Shown: piece by piece, positions 1-7,203 of the stretch
Numbering within the stretch: the first letter of the stretch is position 1
Layout of the letters: the number at the start of each line of letters is the position of its first letter
Source: Porphyromonadaceae bacterium
Lineage (GTDB): Bacteria; Bacteroidota; Bacteroidia; Bacteroidales; Paludibacteraceae
Reading direction: 5' to 3'
Assembly: GCA_012523295.1 (NCBI GenBank)
Contig: JAAYIT010000156.1
Coordinates: forward strand, 1 to 45,968
Length of the DNA stretch: 45,968 nt
Program-made: the position numbers and the translations under genes
The notes under the pieces: generated by a model
What the model was told of the DNA's origin: nothing
Seen by the model: only the letters and a program-made list of their open reading frames with translations
The model's database searches: none

Positions 1-1
1 C

Positions 2-331
2 AGATACACCTATAGTCGAATTAATAAGGATAACACCCCGCTATCTTCTTCGGGCTTTGTAAATCCGACTCTATCGCTCGGCAGCACTGGCGGCAAATCG
101 ACAAGCTCATCTTCCAATTCAGCCAATGACGGATATGGAGGAAGCATTACCACCGGAAAAATTGATATCCCCTTTTCAGCTCCGAAAGCCAACGGCACGA
201 ATAATACTTATCTGGTTGACCCGGGCGCGATGCCACTAAATGAATCGATGCGAATTCCAGTAGGTGACGGACTTTGGATTTTATTCATCCTCGGAGATAT
301 CTATTTTTTGAGACTATTTTTTAGAAAATAA
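2..331 (+). CDS. C-terminal part of an unidentified gly/ser-rich protein (5' end outside window)
   Basis: An open frame runs from the window edge to TAA at 329-331 without a start, so this is the 3' end of a longer gene. The visible ~109 residues are low-complexity (Ser, Gly, Asn, Thr) and end in a hydrophobic stretch beginning IPVGDGLWILFIL, followed by aromatic residues and a basic RK tail. From memory, many Bacteroidota exported proteins end in a similar PVGDG/W + hydrophobic + basic tail, which looks like a C-terminal membrane anchor. That resemblance is not a family assignment and the function is unknown. A strong hairpin-plus-T-run terminator follows about 30 bases later, supporting a real gene end. 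The complementary-strand frame over 10-198 is a shadow. Confidence 0.6.
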   Translation, partial: RYTYSRINKDNTPLSSSGFVNPTLSLGSTGGKSTSSSSNSANDGYGGSITTGKIDIPFSAPKANGTNNTYLVDPGAMPLNESMRIPVGDGLWILFILGDIYFLRLFFRK

Positions 332-359
332 CCTTACTTTTGTCTTTGTTTATATAAAG

Positions 360-394
360 CGGCTTTCGAACTCGATTTGAAAGCCGTTTTTTTT
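360..394 (+). terminator. Rho-independent terminator after the partial gene
   Basis: An 8-bp perfect stem, CGGCTTTC (360-367) with GAAAGCCG (379-386), is followed by eight T residues. It lies 28 bases after the stop codon of the leading partial gene. Confidence 0.8.
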
Positions 395-455
395 GGTACC
401 CACCAAAATATAAGCGCGTAGCGCTTGAAAGTCAAGTAGCGCCGATATTATTTTA

Positions 456-545
456 TATGACTATCCGTTTTTGTTCCTAATCTGAAATAATGTTTTTTTA
501 GATTGGGACTAACCGCTTCAAGTCGGTTTGTCCCGTTGTCTAATG
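456..545 (+). repeat. Hairpin repeat unit A
   Basis: This 90-bp unit is about 94% identical (85 of 90 positions by eye) to unit B at 604-693. Each starts TATGNCTATCCG, contains the imperfect palindrome GGGAC...GTCCC (505-534 here) around CTTCAAG, and ends CCCGTTGTCTAATG. A 33-bp module (554-586) follows it and is repeated after unit B. Confidence 0.85.
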
Positions 546-553
546 GTGTAAAA

Positions 554-586
554 ATTCAAAATTGCAACAAATAGGAATGATTGCGG
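554..586 (+). repeat. 33-bp module, copy 1
   Basis: ATTCAAAATTGCAACAAATA plus the 13 bases that follow recurs at 742-774 with one mismatch (G to A). Each copy sits downstream of a hairpin repeat unit, so the module appears to belong to a larger composite repeat. Confidence 0.8.
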
Positions 587-603
587 ATAGATATAAAATA
601 AAA

Positions 604-693
604 TATGTCTATCCGTTTCTGTTCCTGATCTTAAATAATGTTTTTATAGATTGGGACTAACCGCTTCAAGTCGGTTTGTCCCGTTGTCTAATG
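604..693 (+). repeat. Hairpin repeat unit B
   Basis: Near-identical copy of unit A with the same internal palindrome at 653-682. It is separated from its trailing 33-bp module by 48 bases that are absent after unit A. Confidence 0.85.
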
Positions 694-741
694 ACGTATA
701 TAGGCAATCATCCCGAATATCAGGATGGTTACGACGCAACA

Positions 742-774
742 ATTCAAAATTACAACAAATAGGAATGATTGCGG
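742..774 (+). repeat. 33-bp module, copy 2
   Basis: Second copy of the module at 554-586, with one difference. Confidence 0.8.
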
Positions 775-790
775 TAATCATATTATTTTA

Positions 791-925
791 TATGTCTATC
801 CGCATAGTATCCTAAAATCAAAAATTTCAAATCTGATATAGGGTCTAACAGCTCTAAGCGGTTTGACCCGTTGTGGATAAAAAAGCATTAAGCGTCTTGA
901 AGGCGCGTTAGATGCTATGTTGGCT
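791..925 (+). repeat. Hairpin repeat unit C, matching an inverted copy near ispF
   Basis: The unit starts TATGTCTATCCGCATAGTAT and contains the palindrome GGGTC...GACCC (841-869). It continues with GTTGTGGATAAAAAA and ends near GATGCTATGTT. The whole layout recurs in inverted orientation at 13222-13354, so the repeat is at least ~130 bp, of which the hairpin is one part. It shares the TATGNCTATCCG start and the hairpin position with units A and B. Confidence 0.8.
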
Positions 926-1212
926 GGTTATAGCGACAGCATCGTTGAATATTTGTAGTCCTATTTAAATAGTGAAATTTTTACCGGACAACAATGTTTC
1001 TTAGAAACAACGCGTCTTCTTTTAACAATTTTTACTTATTGTATTCTTAAAAAATCCCCGAAATTAGAATGATTTTAAGTAATGAATTGAATTCAACCGT
1101 TTGACGCATTCTATTCCGATTTCTAATTGTTTATCATACAATATGATTAAAGACCTTATTGTACTTCATACTCTATTCAATCACCTGAATACATGTTATT
1201 TATGTTTTCACA

Positions 1213-1244
1213 ATTGAAATATATGAAATTTTATTTTACTTTTG
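1213..1244 (+). promoter_or_regulatory. Putative Bacteroidota-type promoter of the Nudix regulator gene
   Basis: TACTTTTG at 1237-1244 matches the Bacteroidota -7 consensus TAnnTTTG. ATTG at 1213-1216 stands 20 bp upstream, where TTTG is expected. This would start transcription around 1250, about 20 bases before the ATG. Confidence 0.4.
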
Positions 1245-1269
1245 TATTGACAAATATTAAAACAGTAGA

Positions 1270-1977
1270 ATGAGCGAAGTAAAATTCAATCCGCATGTTT
1301 CCGTCGATTGTGTAGTTTTTGGATTTGATGGAAAAAATCTGAAGGTTCTGCTTTTGGAGCGACACATCAAAGAGCAAAACGAATTTTACAACGACAAAAA
1401 ACTACCCGGAAGCATCATATTCGAGACCGAAGACTTAGAAAGCGCGGCTTATCGGATATTGAATGAACTGACCGGATTGAAGAATATTTACTTAAGTCAG
1501 TTTCAGAGTTTTGGCGATCCGAAACGAACCAAAAACCCAAGAGATATTGTCTGGCTCGAAAACACTACGAATCTGAAAATAGGGAGGATTGTAACGGTCG
1601 GATATGTAGCATTAATCAAAATAAACAGTTTGCTCCAACTTAAAAATGAATACGCGGATGTAGTTTGGTTTGATGTAAATAAGTTGGGAAAAACCCGTTT
1701 GGCTTTTGATCATGTACAGATTATTCAGAAAGGATTGGCGTATATTCGGAGAAAATCGGATCTCGAACCGGAACTTTTATTTGAGTTATTACCCAGAAAA
1801 TTTACTATTTCACAGCTGAGGATTCTACATGACACAATTCATCAGAAACAATCTGATGTGAGAAATTTCCAGAAGAAAGTAAAAAAAATGCCGTATGTGG
1901 TAGCGCTCGGAGAAAAAGAGAAAAACGTACCCCACAGAGCAGCAAATTTATACAAATTCGACAGAAAAAAAGTATAG
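1270..1977 (+). CDS. Nudix-related transcriptional regulator (NrtR/AraR type), probable xylose regulator
   Basis: This 235-aa protein has an N-terminal Nudix-like fold (about residues 8-150) and a C-terminal winged-helix-like part (about 165-235) with the family pattern LLP-x-K-FT-x-x-QLR (174-184) and DVRNFQKK. The Nudix box is eroded. The region from G47 reads with R62-I-L-N-E-L-T-G-L where active enzymes have R-E-U-x-E-E-x-G-U, so catalysis is probably lost and the domain likely serves as a ligand sensor. Related Bacteroidota regulators include AraR of Bacteroides for arabinose. Its place directly upstream of xylB-xylA-xylE suggests control of xylose use, but the effector is inferred. A possible promoter is at 1213-1244. 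No convincing operator was found in the 196 bases between this gene and xylB; the palindrome before xylE is one candidate. Confidence 0.8.
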   Translation: MSEVKFNPHVSVDCVVFGFDGKNLKVLLLERHIKEQNEFYNDKKLPGSIIFETEDLESAAYRILNELTGLKNIYLSQFQSFGDPKRTKNPRDIVWLENTTNLKIGRIVTVGYVALIKINSLLQLKNEYADVVWFDVNKLGKTRLAFDHVQIIQKGLAYIRRKSDLEPELLFELLPRKFTISQLRILHDTIHQKQSDVRNFQKKVKKMPYVVALGEKEKNVPHRAANLYKFDRKKV

Positions 1978-2173
1978 AAAATTCTTCGGATTATTCTTGA
2001 GAAGCAAAAATAGTATCAGACTTACAAAACTTTACTCGTCTGAGGTTTACTTTTCTCGACATTACAGTTCTGTAAAAGTTCTCTCAAAACGAGTCGAAGT
2101 CCCGGAAAAAACTGAATATCTATAGACACGATACAACAAAACAACTCAATATACCATAAAAAGAAAACATATT

Positions 2174-3646
2174 ATGTACTTATTAGGCTATGATTTAGGC
2201 AGTTCGTCCGTGAAAGCAAGCATAGTTGATGCGATAACCGGAGAAAGCATTGCAAGTGATTTTTTCCCAAAAAAAGAGATGGAAATTAAGTCGGTAAAAA
2301 CCGGTTGGGCCGAACAAAATCCGGAGGTTTGGTGGGAAAACCTGAAACAATCCACAAAATCGGTTTTGCAAAGCTCCGGCATCAATCCATCAGAAATAAA
2401 AGCCATCGGTATTTCCTATCAAATGCACGGATTAGTGCTGTTGGATAACGAACTGAAACTTATACGTGATTCAATTATCTGGTGTGACAGCCGTGCGGTT
2501 CCGTATGGAAATGACGCGTTTGAAAAAATAGGCGATGAGAAAAGCCTTTCGCATTTACTCAATTCCCCGGGAAATTTCACGTTATCTAAATTAGCCTGGG
2601 TAAAAGCAAACGAACCCGAAAAATTCGAAAAAATCAAATATTACATGCTTCCCGGCGATTACATCGCATTTCGTATGACGGGGAAAGCTCAGACCACCAT
2701 TTCAGGTTTATCCGAAGGAATCGGTTGGGATTTTAAAGCAGACAAACCTGCCGGATTTCTTTTCAATTATTTCGGTATAAATGAAAAAACAATTCCCGAA
2801 ATCACTCCAACCTTTGGCATTCAAGCCACGCTCAAAGCAGACATTGCTTCAGAACTTGGATTAGCCGAAGGAACACCAATCACTTACCGCGCAGGCGATC
2901 AACCCAACAACGCGCTTTCGTTAAACGTACTTGAACCGGGCGAAATAGCTGCCACGGCAGGGACTTCCGGCGTGGTTTACGGCATCAACAGCGATTCGCG
3001 CTATGACACATTATCACGTGTAAATTCATTCGCGCATGTTAATCACACAAAAGAGAACACTCGAATCGGAGTTTTACTCTGCATTAACGGAACGGCGATT
3101 CTGAATACATGGATCAAAAACAACGTAGCTCCCGAAGGAATCACATACGAAGGCATGAATGAAATGGCGGCACAAATTCCGATTGGAAGTGAAGGAGTGA
3201 GCATAATTCCATTTGGTAACGGAGCAGAGCGGGTTCTCGAGAATGAAGAGCCAAATTGCTCCATTCACGGAATAAACTTCAACACCATCAGCAAAGCGCA
3301 CTTGATACGGGCAGCGCATGAAGGAATCGCATTTTCATTCAAATTCGGCATGGACATAATGAATAGCATGGGAATAGAAACCAAGAAAATCCGTGCCGGA
3401 CATACGAATCTGTTCCTAAGTCCGATTTTCCGTCAGACACTGGCAAATATCACCGGAGCGACCATCGAGTTGTACAACACAGACGGCTCCATAGGCGCTG
3501 CAAAAGGAGCGGGAATTGGTGCGGGAATTTATAAAAATGCGGAAGAAGCTTTCAAGTCTTTGAAAATAATCAAGGTCATTGAACCCAAAAAAGAGGAAAT
3601 AGAAGCTACAAAAGCCGCTTATGAGAAATGGCTCAAGTATTTGTAA
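2174..3646 (+). CDS. xylB: Xylulokinase
   Basis: The product phosphorylates D-xylulose to D-xylulose-5-phosphate with ATP in the cytoplasm. It is a 490-aa FGGY-family kinase with two actin-like halves. Visible marks are the N-terminal phosphate loop YDLGSSSVKAS (6-16), the substrate-contact segment YQMHG (82-86), CDSRA (104-108), the catalytic aspartate in AGDQ (D242), and TAGTSG just after it. Length matches bacterial XylB (~480-500 aa). The start is supported by the immediate MYLLGYDLGSSS motif, which leaves no room for a later start. It is followed 120 bp later by xylA on the same strand, so a regulator-xylB-xylA-xylE order applies. Confidence 0.95.
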   Translation: MYLLGYDLGSSSVKASIVDAITGESIASDFFPKKEMEIKSVKTGWAEQNPEVWWENLKQSTKSVLQSSGINPSEIKAIGISYQMHGLVLLDNELKLIRDSIIWCDSRAVPYGNDAFEKIGDEKSLSHLLNSPGNFTLSKLAWVKANEPEKFEKIKYYMLPGDYIAFRMTGKAQTTISGLSEGIGWDFKADKPAGFLFNYFGINEKTIPEITPTFGIQATLKADIASELGLAEGTPITYRAGDQPNNALSLNVLEPGEIAATAGTSGVVYGINSDSRYDTLSRVNSFAHVNHTKENTRIGVLLCINGTAILNTWIKNNVAPEGITYEGMNEMAAQIPIGSEGVSIIPFGNGAERVLENEEPNCSIHGINFNTISKAHLIRAAHEGIAFSFKFGMDIMNSMGIETKKIRAGHTNLFLSPIFRQTLANITGATIELYNTDGSIGAAKGAGIGAGIYKNAEEAFKSLKIIKVIEPKKEEIEATKAAYEKWLKYL

Positions 3647-3736
3647 TTGCAATCCGAACGATTGACAAAAAACATAACGTTTCAAAACTAAATTTTTAAC
3701 ATACTATAAATCAATTAATCTAACGTACTTTAATCT

Positions 3737-3748
3737 TATTTTTGGAGG
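3737..3748 (+). promoter_or_regulatory. TAnnTTTG box overlapping a GGAGG element before xylA
   Basis: TATTTTTG (3737-3744) fits the -7 consensus, but no TTTG stands at the expected distance upstream. GGAGG (3744-3748) resembles a Shine-Dalgarno sequence, although 18 bases from the ATG is farther than usual. Either reading is possible; the overlap makes both uncertain. Confidence 0.3.
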
Positions 3749-3766
3749 TTAAAGATCTATTAAACT

Positions 3767-5086
3767 ATGGCTAAAAAAGAATACTTCCCAACAGTAGGGA
3801 AAATTAAATTTGAAGGAAAAGAGAGTAAAAACCCCTTGGCATTCCGTTATTACGATGCGGAAAAAGAGGTTTACGGTCGTAAAATGAAAGACTGGTTCAA
3901 GTTTTCAATGGCTTACTGGCACACGCTGTGCAGTGAGGCTTCCGATCCATTCGGACAAGAAACCAAAAGTTTTGAATGGAACAAAGGTGACAGCGCGCTC
4001 GAAAAAGCGAAAAGAAAATTAGATGCCGGTTTTGAATTTATGCAAAAAATCGGTATTGAATACTACTGTTTTCACGACATTGATTTGATTGAAGAAGGAA
4101 ATTCAATCGAAGAATACGAAGCCAACCTGAAAGCTATCGTGGCTTACGCGAAACAAAAAATGGCTGAAACCGGAATCAAACTGCTTTGGGGAACAGCTAA
4201 TGTGTTCAGTCACAAGCGCTACATGAATGGTGCAGCTACTAATCCAAATTTTGACAGCGTGGCTTATGCGGCTACTCAAATCAAAAACGCGTTAGATGCA
4301 ACCATCGAACTTGGCGGAGAAAACTACGTATTCTGGGGTGGAAGAGAAGGATATATGAGCCTTCTTAACACGGATATGAAACGAGAAAAAGAGCACTTAG
4401 CAATGATGCTGACTAAAGCACGCGATTACGCCCGCTCGAAAGGTTTTAAAGGAACATTCTTTATCGAACCAAAACCGATGGAGCCAACAAAACACCAATA
4501 CGACGTTGATGCTGAAACAGTTATCGGATTCTTACGCGCGCATAATTTAGATAAAGACTTCAAACTGAATATCGAAGTCAATCACGCTACTTTGGCCGGG
4601 CATACGTTTGAGCATGACCTGCAGTGTGCTGCCGATGCCGGAATGCTTGGCTCGATTGACGCGAACAGAGGCGACTATCAAAACGGTTGGGATACCGATC
4701 AGTTCCCGATTGACCTGTTTGAACTTACGCAAGCTATGCTTGTTATCCTGAAAAGCGGTGGTTTGCAAGGCGGTGGAACTAACTTTGATGCCAAAACACG
4801 AAGAAATTCTACTGACTTGGATGATATTTTCATTGCTCACATAGCCGGAATGGACGCTTTCGCGCGTGCACTTGAAGCCGCGGCCGGAATTCTGGAAGAA
4901 TCACCTTATTCGAAAATGCTCAAAGACCGTTACGCTTCATTTGACAGCGGAAAAGGAAAAGAATTTGCAGAAGGCAAATTAGGATTGGAAGACTTAAGAG
5001 AATATGCGCTTGCATTAGGAAAAGAACCCGCACAAATAAGCGGTAAGCAAGAGCTTTACGAAGCAATTGTCAACATGTATATTTAA
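3767..5086 (+). CDS. xylA: Xylose isomerase
   Basis: The product interconverts D-xylose and D-xylulose. It is a 439-aa TIM-barrel enzyme of the group II (long N-terminus) type, beginning with a conserved [16 protein letters not shown] stretch. Active-site and metal residues are recognisable: H103 and D106 in CFHDIDL, E234 and K236 in FFIEPKP, E270 and H273 in [13 protein letters not shown]298 in SIDANRGD, and D309 and D311 in GWDTDQFP. No key residue is missing. It sits 120 bp behind xylB and is followed by a hairpin at 5141-5173, after which xylE begins in a separate segment. Confidence 0.97.
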   Translation: MAKKEYFPTVGKIKFEGKESKNPLAFRYYDAEKEVYGRKMKDWFKFSMAYWHTLCSEASDPFGQETKSFEWNKGDSALEKAKRKLDAGFEFMQKIGIEYYCFHDIDLIEEGNSIEEYEANLKAIVAYAKQKMAETGIKLLWGTANVFSHKRYMNGAATNPNFDSVAYAATQIKNALDATIELGGENYVFWGGREGYMSLLNTDMKREKEHLAMMLTKARDYARSKGFKGTFFIEPKPMEPTKHQYDVDAETVIGFLRAHNLDKDFKLNIEVNHATLAGHTFEHDLQCAADAGMLGSIDANRGDYQNGWDTDQFPIDLFELTQAMLVILKSGGLQGGGTNFDAKTRRNSTDLDDIFIAHIAGMDAFARALEAAAGILEESPYSKMLKDRYASFDSGKGKEFAEGKLGLEDLREYALALGKEPAQISGKQELYEAIVNMYI

Positions 5087-5140
5087 GTCTTGAGCAGAAG
5101 AAGACCGAAGGCGGAAGTTTAGAGTCAGGATTTTCAGCAA

Positions 5141-5173
5141 AAGTAGCAGCTAACTATAAGTTATCTGCTACTT
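5141..5173 (+). terminator. Hairpin after xylA, possible terminator
   Basis: Nine-base perfect arms AAGTAGCAG (5141-5149) and CTGCTACTT (5165-5173) lie 55 bases after the xylA stop. The trailing sequence is AT-rich but has no long T run, so termination may be partial. Confidence 0.5.
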
Positions 5174-5386
5174 AATTATTAACTTCGCGTCTCCGACTTC
5201 TTCTAATTTCACTTAAGTAATAAAAATAAGCATAAACCCCTAATATATTAAAAATAAACTCAATAAGGTTTTAGGGATTTAAGATGCACTTTGCTATTAC
5301 GCTTCCTTTAAGAAAATAAGGTTTTAAAACCTCAATGACCAGCAACATAGTAAAGAAGGAAAAACTCGCCGTGTAGGCAGGTTTAT

Positions 5387-5419
5387 TAGAGTTTATATGA
5401 CTTGGTTTATTATTGCTCA
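5387..5419 (+). repeat. 33-bp dispersed repeat, copy 1
   Basis: The 33 bases starting TAGAGTTTATATG and ending TTATTGCTCA match 34274-34306 with one difference (A/C at the 14th base). Both copies are downstream of plus-strand genes (xylA, sprA). It may be a remnant of a mobile or REP-like element. Confidence 0.8.
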
Positions 5420-5580
5420 TACATTTAATGAATTGTTGATGTATTATAATGTCGGTGCCATGCACCTGAAAGGGGTGTAGCGTCGAAATTATTTGTATGG
5501 TTGACAATTAACACGATAGCATTCTAACTAATATAATCTCTACTACATTATTATTTTCAAAATTTTTTCAACTTGTTTTA

Positions 5581-5598
5581 TGAACGGCAGGCCGTTCA
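5581..5598 (+). promoter_or_regulatory. Perfect palindrome upstream of xylE, candidate operator
   Basis: TGAACGGC-AG-GCCGTTCA is a perfect 8+2+8 palindrome ending 23 bases before the xylE ATG. It is GC-rich within an AT-rich spacer. It could be a regulator binding site or a 5'-leader hairpin. No second copy was noticed upstream of xylB or of the regulator gene. Confidence 0.45.
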
Positions 5599-5621
5599 GT
5601 AACGCTAATTTCTAATATTAA

Positions 5622-7007
5622 ATGAAATCATATAACTCAGGGTACATTTTTGGCATCACGCTTGTAGCGACGCTTGGCGGTTTGCTTTTTGGATATGATA
5701 CGGCAGTAATTTCTGGTGCCGAACAATCAATCCAGCATTATTTGATCGAACCGCTCGGACTAAGTGCATTTGCACATGGCGCCACGGTTTCAAGTGCATT
5801 AATCGGTTGCATTATCGGTGGAGCCATCTCCGGTCTTCTCTCAAATCGATTAGGGAGAAAACGAACCTTGCAATTAGCGGGATTGCTGTTTTTCACCTCA
5901 GCGTTAGGTTCCGCGTTTCCGGAATTTCTCTTTTTCAAGCGAGATGAACCTTCATTGAGCTTACTGTATATGTTCAATTTCTACCGCATATGGGGAGGAA
6001 TCGGTGTAGGACTTGCCTCGGCAGTTACGCCCACGTATATCAGCGAAATTTCTCCTAAAGAAATTAGAGGAAGATTGGTTTCGTTCAACCAATTTGCCAT
6101 TATTTTCGGGATGTTAGTGGTTTATTTCGTTAATTGGGGCATTGCAAACGGACAAACCATAGAGTGGATCAACGACATTGGATGGCGATATATGTTCGCG
6201 TCAGAAGCCATTCCGGCCGGACTGTTTTTCACCCTTCTTTTCCTCGTTCCCGAATCACCGAGATACCTCGCTTTGAAGAAAAAAGATGATTTGGCGCTAA
6301 ATGTATTGGAGAAAATCAACATTAGCAAAGAGCGGGCAAAAGTGATTTTGGATGAGATCAACTTCACGCTTTCCGGAGTCGCTAAATCAAGAATTTTCTC
6401 ATACGGAAAAAAGGTTATTATCATTGGAATTCTGCTCTCCGTTTTCCAGCAATTCGTAGGAATAAACGTGGTACTTTACTATGCTCCGCGTATTTTTGAA
6501 AGTATGGGCGTAGCTCGCGATGCTTCGATGCTGCAAACCATCGTAATGGGATTTGTGAATGTGGTTTTCACCGTTTTGGCTATTCTCACCGTTGATAAGT
6601 GGGGACGTAAACCGCTGCTAATCACCGGTTCTATCGGTATGGCTGTGGGAATGATTGCCATTTCGATTCTGTCATATCTGAATATTTTCAGTATCCTCAC
6701 TTTAGTATTTATTATCATTTTCACCGCATCATTTATGATGTCGTGGGGCCCGATTTGTTGGGTGTACATTTCGGAATTATTCCCGAATAAAATCCGCGGA
6801 CAATCCGTGGCAATCGCCGTAGCATTCCAGTGGTTGGCTAATTTTATCATCTCTTCTACGTACCCCGGCATGATGGAATTCAGCAGTACCTTTACGTACG
6901 GATTTTATGGCGCGATGGCGTTACTATCCGCTATCTTCGTTTGGAGAATGGTACCGGAAACAAAAGGAAAATCCTTGGAGGAAATCGAACAAATATGGAA
7001 AAGTTAG
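5622..7007 (+). CDS. xylE: D-xylose:H+ symporter, MFS sugar porter family
   Basis: This 461-aa inner-membrane protein has the signatures of the sugar porter family: LLFGYDTAVISGA in the first membrane helix region (21-33), a GRKRT loop between helices 2 and 3, EIRGRLVS after helix 4, PESPRYL before the central loop, DKWGRKPLL between helices 8 and 9, and VPETKGKSLEEIE at the C-terminus. Twelve membrane helices are expected. Sugar identity cannot be proved from sequence, but the adjacent regulator, xylB and xylA make xylose proton symport the best assignment. A clear terminator follows (7035-7074). Confidence 0.9.
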   Translation: MKSYNSGYIFGITLVATLGGLLFGYDTAVISGAEQSIQHYLIEPLGLSAFAHGATVSSALIGCIIGGAISGLLSNRLGRKRTLQLAGLLFFTSALGSAFPEFLFFKRDEPSLSLLYMFNFYRIWGGIGVGLASAVTPTYISEISPKEIRGRLVSFNQFAIIFGMLVVYFVNWGIANGQTIEWINDIGWRYMFASEAIPAGLFFTLLFLVPESPRYLALKKKDDLALNVLEKINISKERAKVILDEINFTLSGVAKSRIFSYGKKVIIIGILLSVFQQFVGINVVLYYAPRIFESMGVARDASMLQTIVMGFVNVVFTVLAILTVDKWGRKPLLITGSIGMAVGMIAISILSYLNIFSILTLVFIIIFTASFMMSWGPICWVYISELFPNKIRGQSVAIAVAFQWLANFIISSTYPGMMEFSSTFTYGFYGAMALLSAIFVWRMVPETKGKSLEEIEQIWKS

Positions 7008-7034
7008 TTTTGAGTGTAGTAATTAGTTTTTTCC

Positions 7035-7074
7035 AAACAGCCTATTTCTGTAAAGAGATAGGCTGTTTTATTTT
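7035..7074 (+). terminator. Terminator after xylE
   Basis: AAACAGCCTAT (7035-7045) pairs with ATAGGCTGTTT (7058-7068), an 11-bp perfect stem, followed by TTTATTTTA. It lies 27 bases after the xylE stop. Confidence 0.85.
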
Positions 7075-7203
7075 ATCCGGAAAATGCGTTACCGTGTAAA
7101 TTTAGTTCAATTTTTCTAAATAAAAAGGCAAATTCTAATCAAACTTTTATTATGCTTCTATAATTTACTAACTTCGCATAATTATTGCAGTAACTTAAAC
7201 GAT

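Larger units (their letters stand above)
332..1269. other. 938-bp gene-free region with repeat cluster
   Basis: No credible reading frame is present. After the terminator (360-394) there is a small AAGCGC-GTA-GCGCTT hairpin (411-425) and then three related hairpin-bearing repeat units (456-586, 604-774, 791-925). The remainder, about 926-1210, is AT-rich with nothing recognised. A likely promoter for the Nudix regulator lies at 1213-1244. Confidence 0.6.
5087..5621. other. 535-bp gene-free region between xylA and xylE
   Basis: It contains the post-xylA hairpin (5141-5173), one copy of a 33-bp dispersed repeat (5387-5419), a short CACC-GAAA-GGGGTG type hairpin near 5463-5478, and an 18-bp perfect palindrome (5581-5598). 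The frame on the minus strand at 5271-5507 spans the repeat and resembles no protein known to me, so it is not called as a gene. The length of the gap suggests xylE has its own promoter or a processed leader. Confidence 0.5.

Noticed and set aside
332-1269. CRISPR array suggested by the repeated units
   Set aside because: There are only three units, of unequal length (90-135 bp), with long internal palindromes and no regular spacers or cas genes.
5271-5507. 78-codon minus-strand frame in the xylA-xylE gap
   Set aside because: It spans the 33-bp dispersed repeat and other hairpin DNA, has no recognisable domain or ribosome site, and its composition looks non-coding.
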